This document shows, piece by piece, positions 1 to 9,086 of a stretch of 64,000 bases of DNA; positions within the stretch are counted from its first letter, which is position 1, and every line of letters begins with the position of its first letter. The position numbers and the translations under genes were made by a program. Origin of the DNA: Marinilabilia rubra (lineage in GTDB: Bacteria > Bacteroidota > Bacteroidia > Bacteroidales > Marinilabiliaceae); contig NZ_QEWP01000010.1 of NCBI RefSeq assembly GCF_003121985.1, positions 1-64,000 on the forward strand, in the 5' to 3' direction. The notes under the pieces are model-generated. The model had not been told where the DNA came from. It made no database searches and saw only the letters and a program-made list of their open reading frames with translations.

Positions 1-352
1 ATTCATTTCCAGCCTTGTTCATACCGCCACACGGAAGGAACAGAATGTAGAACCAAAAAATAAAACATTTTCGAGTATCCACATATTAGAAATGATAAAC
101 CAAACCTTTGATTTTGTGAATATTCCACTGCATCAATCTGCTTAGCCTGACGGCTATGCCCTCCCGGGGACTTGGAGAATGAGTTTTTATTAATACAGCA
201 GGTACGCATTATTTCGATGAGCCATTTTGTTAAAAATGAGTTGGTTGTTCCTAATGTTTGGAGAAATTGTCTTTTTTATTGGCTGGTGCTACCAACTATT
301 TGGGGTGAATGATTGTTGTTTTTTCTTAGATTAATTAAAAATAATACCTAAT
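1..352. other. Non-coding left edge
   Basis: I see no supported gene here. One short reverse-strand open frame has neither a recognisable domain nor a start signal. The last 60 bases before the FGE gene are AT-rich and probably contain its promoter, but no clear Bacteroidota -7 box could be fixed. Confidence 0.5.
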
Positions 353-1462
353 ATGAGAAAGCAATTCTTTTTCCCCGTTCTTATAGTTTCCCTGATAGTT
401 TTATCCTGCCAACCCAGTTCTAAAAAGCAAAAAGCAGAGTGTTGCCTTCCTTCTGGGACTTCCAGTCGGTTTTTGGGTTCAGAGGAAGCAAGAAACGACA
501 AACCGGGGGATGTTGATCCGGATACACTTAACGATATGGTTTTAATACCCGGTGGAGTATTTGATATGGGAGCCAGAGAAAAGCAGTTCTCAAAGCCGGA
601 TGAATTTCCGGTTCATAAAGTTCGTGTAGACAGTTTTTATATGGATCAGCATCCTGTAACCAATGCTCAGTTTAGAGAGTTTGTCGAAGCTACAGGTTAT
701 GTGACCACTGCCGGGAAAAAGCCGGATTGGGAAGAGTTGAAGAAACAACTACCTCCAGGTACCCCTAAACCACCTGATTCTGTGCTGGTGGCAGCCTCGC
801 TTGTTTTTGAATCTCCGGGACAAAAGGTTTCGCTCAATAATTATCAATCCTGGTGGAAGTGGGAGGAAGGTGCTGATTGGCGACATCCTAAAGGGCCTGA
901 TAGCTCCATAGAGGGAATGGATAATCATCCCGTGGTTCATGTTTCATGGTACGATGCCAAAGCTTATGCCGAATGGACGGGTAAGCGTTTGCCTACAGAG
1001 GCAGAATGGGAATACGCTGCCAGAGGTGGAAACAACGGGTACATTTATCCATGGGGAAATGAATTAGTATCGCCTGAAAAAGCCAACTTTTGGCAAGGGG
1101 AGTTCCCATATACCAACTTAACAGAAGATGGTCATAAACTTGCCGCTCCGGTGGGCTCCTTTCAGGCCAATGGATTTGGGTTGTACGATATGGCCGGGAA
1201 TGTATGGGAATGGACATCTGACTGGTATCATGCCAATTATTACAAGACCCTTTCAAAACAAGGCGTTGCTGAGAATCCGCAAGGGCCGGGAACGTCTTAT
1301 GATCCAATGGAACCCGGAGTTCAAAAGAAAACCATGCGTGGCGGTTCCTTCTTATGCAACGATTCTTATTGCGCAGGTTATCGGGCATCGGCAAGGATGA
1401 AATCTTCCCCCGATTCTGGAATGATGCATCTTGGATTCCGCTGTGTGCGGGATGTGGAATGA
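353..1462 (+). CDS. Formylglycine-generating enzyme (FGE/SUMF1 family), lipoprotein
   Basis: FGE oxidises the active-site Cys of type I sulfatases to formylglycine. The 369-residue product starts with a lipoprotein signal (lipobox ending LSC at about residue 19). The FGE-sulfatase domain spans about residues 60-367, with the entry motif MVLIPGG, the central RLPTEAEWEYAARGG and the ending GFRCV. The two active-site cysteines are visible as C335 and C340 in LCNDSYC, the same C-x4-C spacing as human FGE Cys336/Cys341. Many bacterial SUMF1-fold proteins lack this pair, so a true sulfatase activator is likely rather than a generic fold relative. The lipoprotein signal would place it in the envelope, where an S1 sulfatase encoded near 40-41.7 kb would also go. 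It is followed, about 107 bases later, by an ECF sigma gene on the same strand. Confidence 0.9.
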   Translation: MRKQFFFPVLIVSLIVLSCQPSSKKQKAECCLPSGTSSRFLGSEEARNDKPGDVDPDTLNDMVLIPGGVFDMGAREKQFSKPDEFPVHKVRVDSFYMDQHPVTNAQFREFVEATGYVTTAGKKPDWEELKKQLPPGTPKPPDSVLVAASLVFESPGQKVSLNNYQSWWKWEEGADWRHPKGPDSSIEGMDNHPVVHVSWYDAKAYAEWTGKRLPTEAEWEYAARGGNNGYIYPWGNELVSPEKANFWQGEFPYTNLTEDGHKLAAPVGSFQANGFGLYDMAGNVWEWTSDWYHANYYKTLSKQGVAENPQGPGTSYDPMEPGVQKKTMRGGSFLCNDSYCAGYRASARMKSSPDSGMMHLGFRCVRDVE

Positions 1463-1569
1463 TTTTCGAAACAGGTTTCATAAATTATTCGAAAGCCTGT
1501 TTTTGCATTTCTTAAATATATTTCACAATATTGCGGTCTCAAACTTAAACTGTTCCAAATTCAGGATTG

Positions 1570-2139
1570 ATGACTCAGGTGCATGCTCATGTGAAAAAGC
1601 TTAAGGGTGGAAGTATGGAAGCGTTTAATCAGCTTTTTGAGGCATACTCCCATCGTATTTATGGGTTTGGCTTGAAATATCTCAAATCAGAGGCAGATGC
1701 AGAGGAGCTGGTACAAGATGTGTTTTTGAAGCTCTGGAGAAATCGTCAAAAACTAAAAGAAGAAGAGAGCTTTCATTCCTATCTTTTTACCATTGCCTTT
1801 AATCAGATAAAAGATTATTTCCGGTATAAGGGAATTTATCTTGATGTCGAAGATAATAGTTTAATCGGGACTTCTGACAACTCTACAGAAATGACTATTA
1901 CATACCGGTCTGTATTAGAGCAAGTATCTACCTTATTGGAAAAGCTGCCTCAAAAGAAAAAAGAGATCTTTCGTTTAAGTCGTTTCGAGGGGAAATCTGC
2001 TAAAGAAATTGCCGGGTTAATGGATGTTTCTCCCAAAACTGTTGATAACCAAATTTCAGAAGTAATAGGTTTTTTACGCAAAAACCTAAAGGATGCCACT
2101 CCCCTGGTTTGGCTTTTCTTTTATCTCTTTCTTCAATGA
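1570..2139 (+). CDS. ECF RNA polymerase sigma factor (FecI/SusC-associated type)
   Basis: About 190 residues, typical for the Bacteroidota sigma-70 family that pairs with FecR and SusC. Region 2 is visible as the stretch around ADAEELVQDVFLKLW, and region 4 as the helix-turn-helix around SAKEIAGLMDVSPKTVDNQI. The open frame extends to a TTG three bases upstream; I chose the adjacent ATG. The protein should direct RNA polymerase to the downstream fecR-susC operon when the cognate glycan is sensed by SusC/FecR. An 812-bp gap filled with repeats separates it from fecR, so the two are unlikely to be tightly co-transcribed. The C-terminus ends in a hydrophobic stretch (LVWLFFYLF), common in this subfamily. 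Confidence 0.92.
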   Translation: MTQVHAHVKKLKGGSMEAFNQLFEAYSHRIYGFGLKYLKSEADAEELVQDVFLKLWRNRQKLKEEESFHSYLFTIAFNQIKDYFRYKGIYLDVEDNSLIGTSDNSTEMTITYRSVLEQVSTLLEKLPQKKKEIFRLSRFEGKSAKEIAGLMDVSPKTVDNQISEVIGFLRKNLKDATPLVWLFFYLFLQ

Positions 2140-2212
2140 AGAGCTTTCGATTACCAGTGTTTGTTGTTTTCGACAATAGCCGCTTAGAGCAAAATATTTC
2201 CAATGGTTTATT

Positions 2213-2405
2213 ATAAAATGGCTACGCCATTTTTTGTTTGGGGTCCACGAATTCGCCGAATTAAGCGAATTAAAAAGCTGTTTTACAGCTTTATTGAAAA
2301 ACGGCGAAGCCGTTTAATGTCGCACTTCAAGTGCGACCAAAATTCGTGTAATTCGTGAAATTCGTGGACAAAAAAGAATTGCGAAGCAATTAGCTCATTT
2401 GGCTA
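2213..2405. repeat. Array of short perfect hairpins, copy 1
   Basis: The stretch consists almost entirely of small palindromes with 2-6-base loops: AAATGGC/GCCATTT, AAGCTG/CAGCTT, AAACGGC/GCCGTTT, GTCGCACTT/AAGTGCGAC and AATTGC/GCAATT. They are nested inside an outer arm pair GTCCACGAATT...AATTCGTGGAC. A diverged, longer copy lies at 54784-55068. No protein-coding function is supported. It lies between the sigma gene and its fecR. Confidence 0.75.
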
Positions 2406-2543
2406 ATTCTCATTTTAATTTTTTTTCTAACTTGTTTGGTTCTGGCCATGCCAGGTTGGGTTCTTCCTAAATTACATGTCTTGTGCATGATTTAAATAAT
2501 GTTAATCCATCAAGTTTCTGACAAAGGACGAATTTTAATAAGG

Positions 2544-2659
2544 GGCTGTCTCAAAATTTTAAAACAATAGTATCTCGCAAGGACGCAAAGGTGCAAATAA
2601 ATGATTACATGACTGTTATTTTCTGCGTATACTGCCAGAATAATAAGTTTTGAGACAGC
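2544..2659. mobile_element. Small MITE-like element, 'TGTCTCAAAA' family, copy 1
   Basis: About 116 bp bounded by inverted ends GGCTGTCTCAAAA and TTTTGAGACAGC. Related ends occur at 48386-48514, 52152-52431 and 58723-58854. No transposase is encoded. The interior differs from the other copies, so the shared ends are the main evidence. Confidence 0.6.
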
Positions 2660-2899
2660 ACTTGTAGATATCAAAAGTGTATGATCCCTGATAAGAGGCG
2701 AACATTCGGGAATCTTGGGAAAAACGTCATTTAAAATTACAGCCAAATCTGTCATTGGTAGAGATAGGGCCTGTCCCGACCCCTATCTTATAGCAATCTA
2801 ACCAATTAAAATGAGAAGTTTATCCGAACAATAATGACTTTAAATCAATCAATTAACACCATTTAAAAAAAATATTTTTAAAATTTTGTGAATTTTTAC

Positions 2900-2930
2900 G
2901 GGAGATTTTTCGTTAAGAAGGGTATTACTA
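2900..2930 (+). promoter_or_regulatory. Putative ECF-dependent promoter of fecR (locus 1)
   Basis: A GGG box at 2900-2902 is followed after 20 bases by TATTACTA at 2923-2930, 21 bases before the fecR start codon. The same two boxes with 19-base spacing precede the second fecR (17437-17466). The match in motif, spacing and distance to the start codon suggests an ECF-type promoter feeding fecR-susC. The assignment to the locus sigma factor is inference. Confidence 0.5.
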
Positions 2931-2951
2931 TTAAACGACTTTATTATTTCG

Positions 2952-3989
2952 ATGGATAAGAAACAGCAGGAAATATTTAATATAATTGAAAATTACCTCA
3001 AAGGTAACGGTAGTAGGTCATCAGTGGCACGTTTCGCGGAGTTGTTCCGGGGGAACAAAAACGAAACCGTACTTAAGAAAAAGATGAAAGCCGACTGGGA
3101 TGCTATTTCTGATGAAGAACTTCAAAAAGCGGATTTGAGTCCGGTCCTGTATAAGATCCATTTTCTCATCAATTCAGAAAAAAAGGGCAAACACTCCCGG
3201 AATACAACACGAAAGATATTGCACTGGTACAGCAGGATTGCAGCCATGCTTTTACTGCCACTGTTGACCATCTGGGGAATTTATCAGCTTACCTCCAAGG
3301 ATCAGACTGTTTCCTCCACACTGGTGGAAGTTTCAGCTCCATTGGGCTCAAGGGTGCGTATGACACTGCCCGACGGAACCAAAGGCTGGCTCAACAGCGG
3401 GTCGGTTCTGACTTATCAGGCACCTTTTGAAAAGCGAAGTGTTTCCGTGGAAGGCGAAGCTTTTTTCGATGTCAGGACAGATTCCTTGCGTCCCTTTCTG
3501 GTTCAGGGCCCGCGAAGCACCGTCAAGGTATTGGGAACCCGGTTTAATGTGAAAATGTGGCCCGGTGAGGAATTGACAGAAGTTGTTCTTGAAGAAGGAA
3601 AAGTAGAACTTCTCCCCGTGAAAAGTGACAGGTCATTTAGCATGGAACCAGGTGAGATGTTGGTTTACAATAGTAAAGAAAGGAGATTGAAAAGATCGCA
3701 GGTAAAACCGGAGTACTATTCTGCCTGGATTGATGGCAAATTGGTTTTGCGCGGAGACAGTATGCAGGAAATGGCCCGGGAACTCTCCAGATGGTTCAAT
3801 GTGGATGTGGAGGTCAGAGACAGTAAACTTCAGGATTATACTTTTCGTGCCACCTTTGTGGATGAAAAACTGGAGGATGTACTGCGTCTATTGAAATTGA
3901 CTTCCCCGATAGAATACAAGATCATTGACAATCAAAGGGATAAAAATGGCGACTTTTCAAGAAAGAAGGTCATAATTTTTCACAAATAA
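2952..3989 (+). CDS. FecR-family anti-sigma factor
   Basis: A 345-residue inner-membrane anti-sigma/transducer. The N-terminal cytoplasmic part (about 1-85) would bind the ECF sigma factor. A single membrane helix follows at about residues 88-112 (IAAMLLLPLLTIWGIY). The periplasmic FecR domain has the hallmark stretch around RVRMTLPDGTKGWLNSGS at about 135-155, then VEGEAFFDV. The C-terminal DUF4974-type domain ends in the YKIIDN region. It should relay substrate occupancy of the adjacent SusC to the sigma factor. A matched promoter-like motif lies upstream and a strong hairpin lies between this gene and susC. Base composition looks richer in G+C than the following susC-GH27 block. Confidence 0.93.
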   Translation: MDKKQQEIFNIIENYLKGNGSRSSVARFAELFRGNKNETVLKKKMKADWDAISDEELQKADLSPVLYKIHFLINSEKKGKHSRNTTRKILHWYSRIAAMLLLPLLTIWGIYQLTSKDQTVSSTLVEVSAPLGSRVRMTLPDGTKGWLNSGSVLTYQAPFEKRSVSVEGEAFFDVRTDSLRPFLVQGPRSTVKVLGTRFNVKMWPGEELTEVVLEEGKVELLPVKSDRSFSMEPGEMLVYNSKERRLKRSQVKPEYYSAWIDGKLVLRGDSMQEMARELSRWFNVDVEVRDSKLQDYTFRATFVDEKLEDVLRLLKLTSPIEYKIIDNQRDKNGDFSRKKVIIFHK

Positions 3990-4080
3990 TTCCTGAACCA
4001 AAATTCACAACAATGAAAACGCTATTCAACACCAGCTAAACATCCTTTAACACTCTAAACCTTTATAAATAATAAAAAAA

Positions 4081-4111
4081 GGGGCAAGGAAGCGGCAACT
4101 TCCTCATCCCC
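4081..4111 (+). promoter_or_regulatory. GC-rich hairpin in the fecR-susC gap (locus 1)
   Basis: Stem GGGG (4081-4084) pairs with CCCC (4108-4111), and AGGAAG (4087-4092) with CTTCCT (4099-4104). A T-run does not follow directly, so a simple intrinsic terminator is not obvious. It sits 30 bases before the susC start. The second susC has a similar hairpin about 40 bases upstream, suggesting a conserved leader structure such as an attenuator or mRNA stabiliser. Confidence 0.5.
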
Positions 4112-4141
4112 TCATGTTGTACTTTAAATCATTACAAAGCT

Positions 4142-7100
4142 ATGAAAAAAATTCCTAAGACAGGAATGTGGGACAGGTGTGTCCTCATTAAAATCTTTCG
4201 TATTATGCGAATTACACTTTTTTTAATGTTGATCGGTGTATCTCAGTTATTTGCTGAGAGTTCTTATGCCCAAATAAAGAAACTTTCCATCGACCTTGAG
4301 AATGTTAAAGCAGAGAAGGTTCTCGATGAGATTGAGAATCAAAGTCAGTTTTATTTTCTCTATAATGAAAAGTTAGTGGATGTTGATTTTGACGCCTCAG
4401 TAAAGTTCACAGAAGAAAACATCTTTAAAGTTTTAGATCAGCTTTTTGATGGAAGAGATATTTCCTATCAGGTGGTTGATAACCAGATTATTCTTTCGAA
4501 AGCAAATGCATCAATGGTAATGCTTCAGCAAGATCAGAAGACTGTAACCGGAACGGTTACTGACCAGGATGGAGAGCCAATTCCGGGGGTAAATGTTTTT
4601 ATTAAAGGTACCACAAGGGGAACAACCACAGATGTAAAAGGGAATTATTCGCTTGAAAAAGTTTCCTCAGAAAATACTTTGGTGTTCTCATTTATAGGGA
4701 TGGAGACTAAAGAAGTTGTTGCGAATGACCAAATGGTTATTGATGTTGCATTGGAAAGCACTTCTATAGGCCTAGAAGAAGTAGTTGCTATTGGTTACGG
4801 CGTATCTAAACGGAGTGTAGTTACTGGTTCAATTTCAACCGTAAAGTCAGATGATCTTCCTAAAACAGCTAATACTTCGGTTACTCACATGTTGTCTGGC
4901 AAGGCTTCTGGTGTTCAGGTCAAACAAACCAGTGCTCAACCTGGTGGTGGAATTGATATTGTAATCAGGGGAGCAGGTTCGGTTAATGCAGGTAATCAGC
5001 CTTTGTATGTTATCGATGGTTTTCCTATTAACAACAGCAGTGTTGAGCCTGGTAGTGGCGACCGCTATAATATGGGAAGTCGTAATCCGTTGAACTCAAT
5101 TAATCCAAACGATATTGAGTCAATCGAAATTTTGAAAGATGCAGCTTCTACCGCAATTTATGGTGCACGTGCAGCAAACGGAGTAATACTGATAACAACC
5201 AAACGCGGAAAAGAAGGCCACACGGTTGTTGACTTTTCTTTAAGCCATTCTGTTCAGGAAATAGACCGCTATTTTGATATGCTTGATGCAAAAGGTTTTA
5301 TGGAGCAGGCAAATATACTTGGAGAAGAGTACTATTTAATTTCTAATAACCAATACCCTTACGGCTCAAACGACCAGGATTTATCAGGATTTACGCAAAG
5401 ATTCACAAGTGACCAGATAGCTAATGCGGGTAAAGGAACAGATTGGTGGGATGAGGTAACTCGCTTAGGATCAGTTGATGATGTGAACCTTTCAATATCG
5501 GGAGGTAGTAAAAAAACAAACTTTATGATTTCTGCCAACTATTTCGATCAGAAAGGGGTGGTGTATAATTCTGATTTTACCCGATTTAGTTCGCGGATAA
5601 ATCTTGACCACAAAATAACAGACTTTTTAAAAGTGGGTATTTCTGCAACCGGTTCTTATGTTGATAATGGTAATACGCAGTTAGGAGATGGCCAATGGGA
5701 AAATTCAGGAGTACTGGTAAGTGCATTGCAAATGAGTCCGTTAATTTCGGTATATAATGCTTATGGGGAATATTCAATAAATCCCAAAGATGCAGTAATG
5801 CCAAATCCGGTTTCGTATCGCGAAATTGATGATAATACCATTCAAAAACGGTTATTGGCTAATTCGTATGTTCAGGTAGAGCCGTTAAAAGGATTAATAA
5901 TTAAAGCCAATGTTGGTATAGATGATAAATCGGGTACAAGAAGTAACTACTTGCCAACTACTTTTCTTTATGGTGCACAATACGGAGGGAAAGCCACAAA
6001 GTCGATAAGTAATTCAACCGATTTATTGTTCAATAGTACTGTAAGCTATTCACGTGTGTTTAATGAGCAGCACAATGTAAATGTGCTCCTTGGTTACGAA
6101 TATCAAGAGTTTAAATATAACGGATTTGGTTCAGAGGCAACCAAGTTTTTTACCGATATATTTGAGAGCAACAATCTTGGTGCCGGAGAAGGTCGCCCTG
6201 ATGTTTATTCGTACAAAAACGCCGGAAAATTGGCATCATATTTCTCCAGACTATCCTATAACTACAAGGAGAAATATATCGCAAGTTTTACTTTAAGGCG
6301 CGATGGAACCTCGAATTTTGGTTCAGGCAATAAATGGGGCTTATTTCCTTCTACTGCATTGGCATGGAGAATATCGGAAGAAGAGTTTATTAAATCGGTG
6401 GATGTTTTAAGCAATTTAAAATTAAGGGCATCATACGGACAAACAGGTAATAGTGGAATTGGAGATAAAGCTTTTGAATATTATGGTACTCGCGGAGAAT
6501 ACATGTTTGGTGATATAGTAGTTACTCCTGTTACAAAAACACAACTTGGTAACAGCGATTTAAAGTGGGAAACAACAAAAGAATTTAACGTTGGTTTAGA
6601 CTTTGGATTCTATAAAAACCGTATTTCTGGAACACTTGAATATTATAATAAGGTTGTTGATGATTTACTTTCCTACAGAACCTTGCCCACTTATAGTGAT
6701 ATTAGTTCTGTTGCAGATAATATTGGTTCAACTCAATTAAAAGGTTTCGAATTTGAATTGAATACAGTAAATATCGCTAAAGAATTAAAATGGACTACAA
6801 ATTTTAATATTTCAACATATACCGATAACTGGAAAGAGCGTAACCCGGATTTAATTTTAGACCCTTGGCAAGGAGAGAACGATCCAATTCGTTCAATGTA
6901 CGGGTACAAAACAAATGGAATCGTCCAACTTGGTGAAGATATTCCACATATGGAAAATGAATTGCCAGGTAACCTTATTTATCAGGATTTGAATGGATTT
7001 GATGAAAATAATGAACTCACCGGAATTCCTGACGGGAAAATTGATGCAGCCGATATTACTTATTTGGGAACATGGGATCCAGGTATTTCATTTGGTATTG

Positions 7101-7546
7101 GTAATACTTTCGAATACATGGGATTAGATTTAAACTTTTTTTTCTATGGAATGGCTGATCGAATATTAACCAATCCGAATACTTTTAAATATAAACTTGA
7201 TGCCTGGAGGTTGCCGAATGGTGACAACAATATGATGAAAGAGGTTGATAGGATATTCAGGGCCGATTCACCAAGTACAACGACACCTGGTATGGCAGCA
7301 CATCCCTATCAAGGCTCAAGCGATTATTATATTGAAGATGGTTCTTTTATACGTCTAAAGAATGTTACGCTGGGGTATACAATTCCACGAAGAATATTTA
7401 AAAATAAATTGGATATGCGTGTTTATGTTGATGGACAGAACCTGTTATTGATTACCGGTTACTCAGGTGTGGACCCGGAAACGGATGGTCTTGGGTCTTA
7501 TCCAAATGCAAAGACTTTTTCATTCGGTGTTAACTTAAAATTTTAA
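4142..7546 (+). CDS. SusC/RagA-type TonB-dependent outer-membrane transporter (locus 1)
   Basis: At 1134 residues this imports oligosaccharides across the outer membrane with its SusD lid. Order of domains: signal peptide ending near SSYAQ (about residue 44); secretin/TonB N-terminal (STN) domain at about 45-120, which marks transporters that signal to FecR; a carboxypeptidase-like domain from about 135 (GTVTDQDGEPIPGVNVFIKG); plug with YVIDGFPINN and SIEILKDAASTAIYGARAA; and a beta-barrel ending in FSFGVNLKF with a terminal aromatic. The start fits the conserved context ATTACAAAGCTATG, also seen at the second susC. SusD begins 11 bases after the stop. Codon use is more AT-rich than in the preceding fecR. 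Confidence 0.97.
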   Translation: MKKIPKTGMWDRCVLIKIFRIMRITLFLMLIGVSQLFAESSYAQIKKLSIDLENVKAEKVLDEIENQSQFYFLYNEKLVDVDFDASVKFTEENIFKVLDQLFDGRDISYQVVDNQIILSKANASMVMLQQDQKTVTGTVTDQDGEPIPGVNVFIKGTTRGTTTDVKGNYSLEKVSSENTLVFSFIGMETKEVVANDQMVIDVALESTSIGLEEVVAIGYGVSKRSVVTGSISTVKSDDLPKTANTSVTHMLSGKASGVQVKQTSAQPGGGIDIVIRGAGSVNAGNQPLYVIDGFPINNSSVEPGSGDRYNMGSRNPLNSINPNDIESIEILKDAASTAIYGARAANGVILITTKRGKEGHTVVDFSLSHSVQEIDRYFDMLDAKGFMEQANILGEEYYLISNNQYPYGSNDQDLSGFTQRFTSDQIANAGKGTDWWDEVTRLGSVDDVNLSISGGSKKTNFMISANYFDQKGVVYNSDFTRFSSRINLDHKITDFLKVGISATGSYVDNGNTQLGDGQWENSGVLVSALQMSPLISVYNAYGEYSINPKDAVMPNPVSYREIDDNTIQKRLLANSYVQVEPLKGLIIKANVGIDDKSGTRSNYLPTTFLYGAQYGGKATKSISNSTDLLFNSTVSYSRVFNEQHNVNVLLGYEYQEFKYNGFGSEATKFFTDIFESNNLGAGEGRPDVYSYKNAGKLASYFSRLSYNYKEKYIASFTLRRDGTSNFGSGNKWGLFPSTALAWRISEEEFIKSVDVLSNLKLRASYGQTGNSGIGDKAFEYYGTRGEYMFGDIVVTPVTKTQLGNSDLKWETTKEFNVGLDFGFYKNRISGTLEYYNKVVDDLLSYRTLPTYSDISSVADNIGSTQLKGFEFELNTVNIAKELKWTTNFNISTYTDNWKERNPDLILDPWQGENDPIRSMYGYKTNGIVQLGEDIPHMENELPGNLIYQDLNGFDENNELTGIPDGKIDAADITYLGTWDPGISFGIGNTFEYMGLDLNFFFYGMADRILTNPNTFKYKLDAWRLPNGDNNMMKEVDRIFRADSPSTTTPGMAAHPYQGSSDYYIEDGSFIRLKNVTLGYTIPRRIFKNKLDMRVYVDGQNLLLITGYSGVDPETDGLGSYPNAKTFSFGVNLKF

Positions 7547-7557
7547 TTCAGTAGGTT

Positions 7558-9069
7558 ATGAAAAAAATATTTCAATTTAAATTATATGTTCTGTTGTTCG
7601 CAATAATTGCGTTGGTATTTCAAGGTTGCGAAGGAGAACTGGAACCAGTAGTATATGATAAATTAACCAGTGATAACTTTCCTCAGACAGAAGAGGATGC
7701 GAAGGCATTAGTAAATTCAGTTTACTATGAGTTTCGTGATGGTCCATGGAACAGGTACAATGCCGCAAATGAGTCGCGATTGGTACAGGGATTATTTTCT
7801 ACAGACGAATTTTCATGCTATTGGGATGGTTACTGGGGAGCTCCTTTTAACTTCACCTGGCAGCCAGATGGATGGCCTTTTTCTGATATGTACAATGCTT
7901 TTGTTCCTGCAGTTACAAAAGCGACTGGTGCTATTGCACAGCTTCGTAGTGTAGAATCGTTAGATGCAACATTGTTGGAAAGGTATATTGCGGAAATTAA
8001 AGCTGCCAGAGGATATTGGATGTACGATATTTATAATCTGTATGGTCCGGTTCCTTTTATTGTTAACGAAGAGGATGCTTTAAACTTAACTGATTATGAA
8101 CAACAAGCACGACCTTCAAATGAAGAAATAGTAGCACTTATTGAAAAGGATTTAAGTGAAGCTGCGGAAGTACTTCCAATTCAATATTCTTCGAGTGATT
8201 TCGGTAGGCTAACAAAAGGTGCAGCACTAATGGGATTGGTAAAGTTGTATTTACACGAAAAAAACTGGCAAAAGGTTAAGGAAACAGCTGAGGCAATTAT
8301 CGATTTAAATGTATATAAGCTACAAAGCGTGTATAAAAATATTTGGGCACTGGAGAATGAACAGAATTCTGAAATTATTTTTGCAATACAAAATCACCCA
8401 ACATTAGGAGGTATCACCAATAATTATCGCGCTCATGTTTTACCCAGCGATTGGGCTTCTCCTAATGGTTATGCTGTTACTGCATGGAACGGTTACAAAG
8501 TACCCTGGTCTTATTATGATAGTTTTGATGAGGATGATAAAAGAAGGGAAGTATTGGTTCGGTTCTATACGGGTAAAAAAGGTCAGACTATCGATGCACG
8601 CGAAACAAGTCCGCTTGGTGCAATCCCGTTAAAATATCCTGAAGACCCGGAAGGTACAGGTCAAAATCAGGGAGCTGACTATGTAATTTATCGTTATGCC
8701 GATGTATTGCTTGGCTTGGCTGAGGCCTTAAACGAAATAAATGGGCCTAATCAGCGGTCAGTTGATTTAATTAACCAGGTCCGGGAACGGGCATTTGATC
8801 CTGCAAAACCTATCTTTCTATCCGACTTCTCATCGAAACAGGACCTTAGAGATTACATTCTTCAAGAACGAGGATGGGAATTGTGTTTTGAAGGTTGCCG
8901 ACGTGAAGACTTAATTCGTCATGGTAAGTTTGTTGAGTATGCAAACGATCCATTAAAAATGGAGAACAGAAATCCTCAACAGAATGCCCGCGATTTTCAT
9001 AAATTATATCCTATTCCAAATCAGGCAATTTTTGAAAATCCGTTAATGAAGCAAAATGATGGGTATTAA
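7558..9069 (+). CDS. SusD/RagB-type glycan-binding lipoprotein (locus 1)
   Basis: A 503-residue outer-membrane lipoprotein that caps the SusC barrel and captures glycan. The lipobox ends at C24 (VFQGC). The N-terminal region is SusD-like, with TPR-type helices in the middle, for example the stretch around IAEIKAARGYWMYDIYNLYG. The C-terminal RagB domain carries the typical ADVLLGLAEALNEING and QERGWELCFEGCRREDLIRHGKF motifs. It is 11 bases from susC and 17 bases from the PKD gene, so it is clearly in the same operon. Confidence 0.96.
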   Translation: MKKIFQFKLYVLLFAIIALVFQGCEGELEPVVYDKLTSDNFPQTEEDAKALVNSVYYEFRDGPWNRYNAANESRLVQGLFSTDEFSCYWDGYWGAPFNFTWQPDGWPFSDMYNAFVPAVTKATGAIAQLRSVESLDATLLERYIAEIKAARGYWMYDIYNLYGPVPFIVNEEDALNLTDYEQQARPSNEEIVALIEKDLSEAAEVLPIQYSSSDFGRLTKGAALMGLVKLYLHEKNWQKVKETAEAIIDLNVYKLQSVYKNIWALENEQNSEIIFAIQNHPTLGGITNNYRAHVLPSDWASPNGYAVTAWNGYKVPWSYYDSFDEDDKRREVLVRFYTGKKGQTIDARETSPLGAIPLKYPEDPEGTGQNQGADYVIYRYADVLLGLAEALNEINGPNQRSVDLINQVRERAFDPAKPIFLSDFSSKQDLRDYILQERGWELCFEGCRREDLIRHGKFVEYANDPLKMENRNPQQNARDFHKLYPIPNQAIFENPLMKQNDGY

Positions 9070-9086
9070 TCTTTAAAACGAACAAA

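Noticed and set aside
3-209. Reverse-strand 68-codon open frame at the left edge
   Set aside because: No domain, no plausible start context and unusual amino-acid composition; most likely chance.
4081-4111. Intrinsic terminator between fecR and susC
   Set aside because: The stem is good but it lacks a following T-run, and termination here would silence the operon; kept as a leader structure instead.
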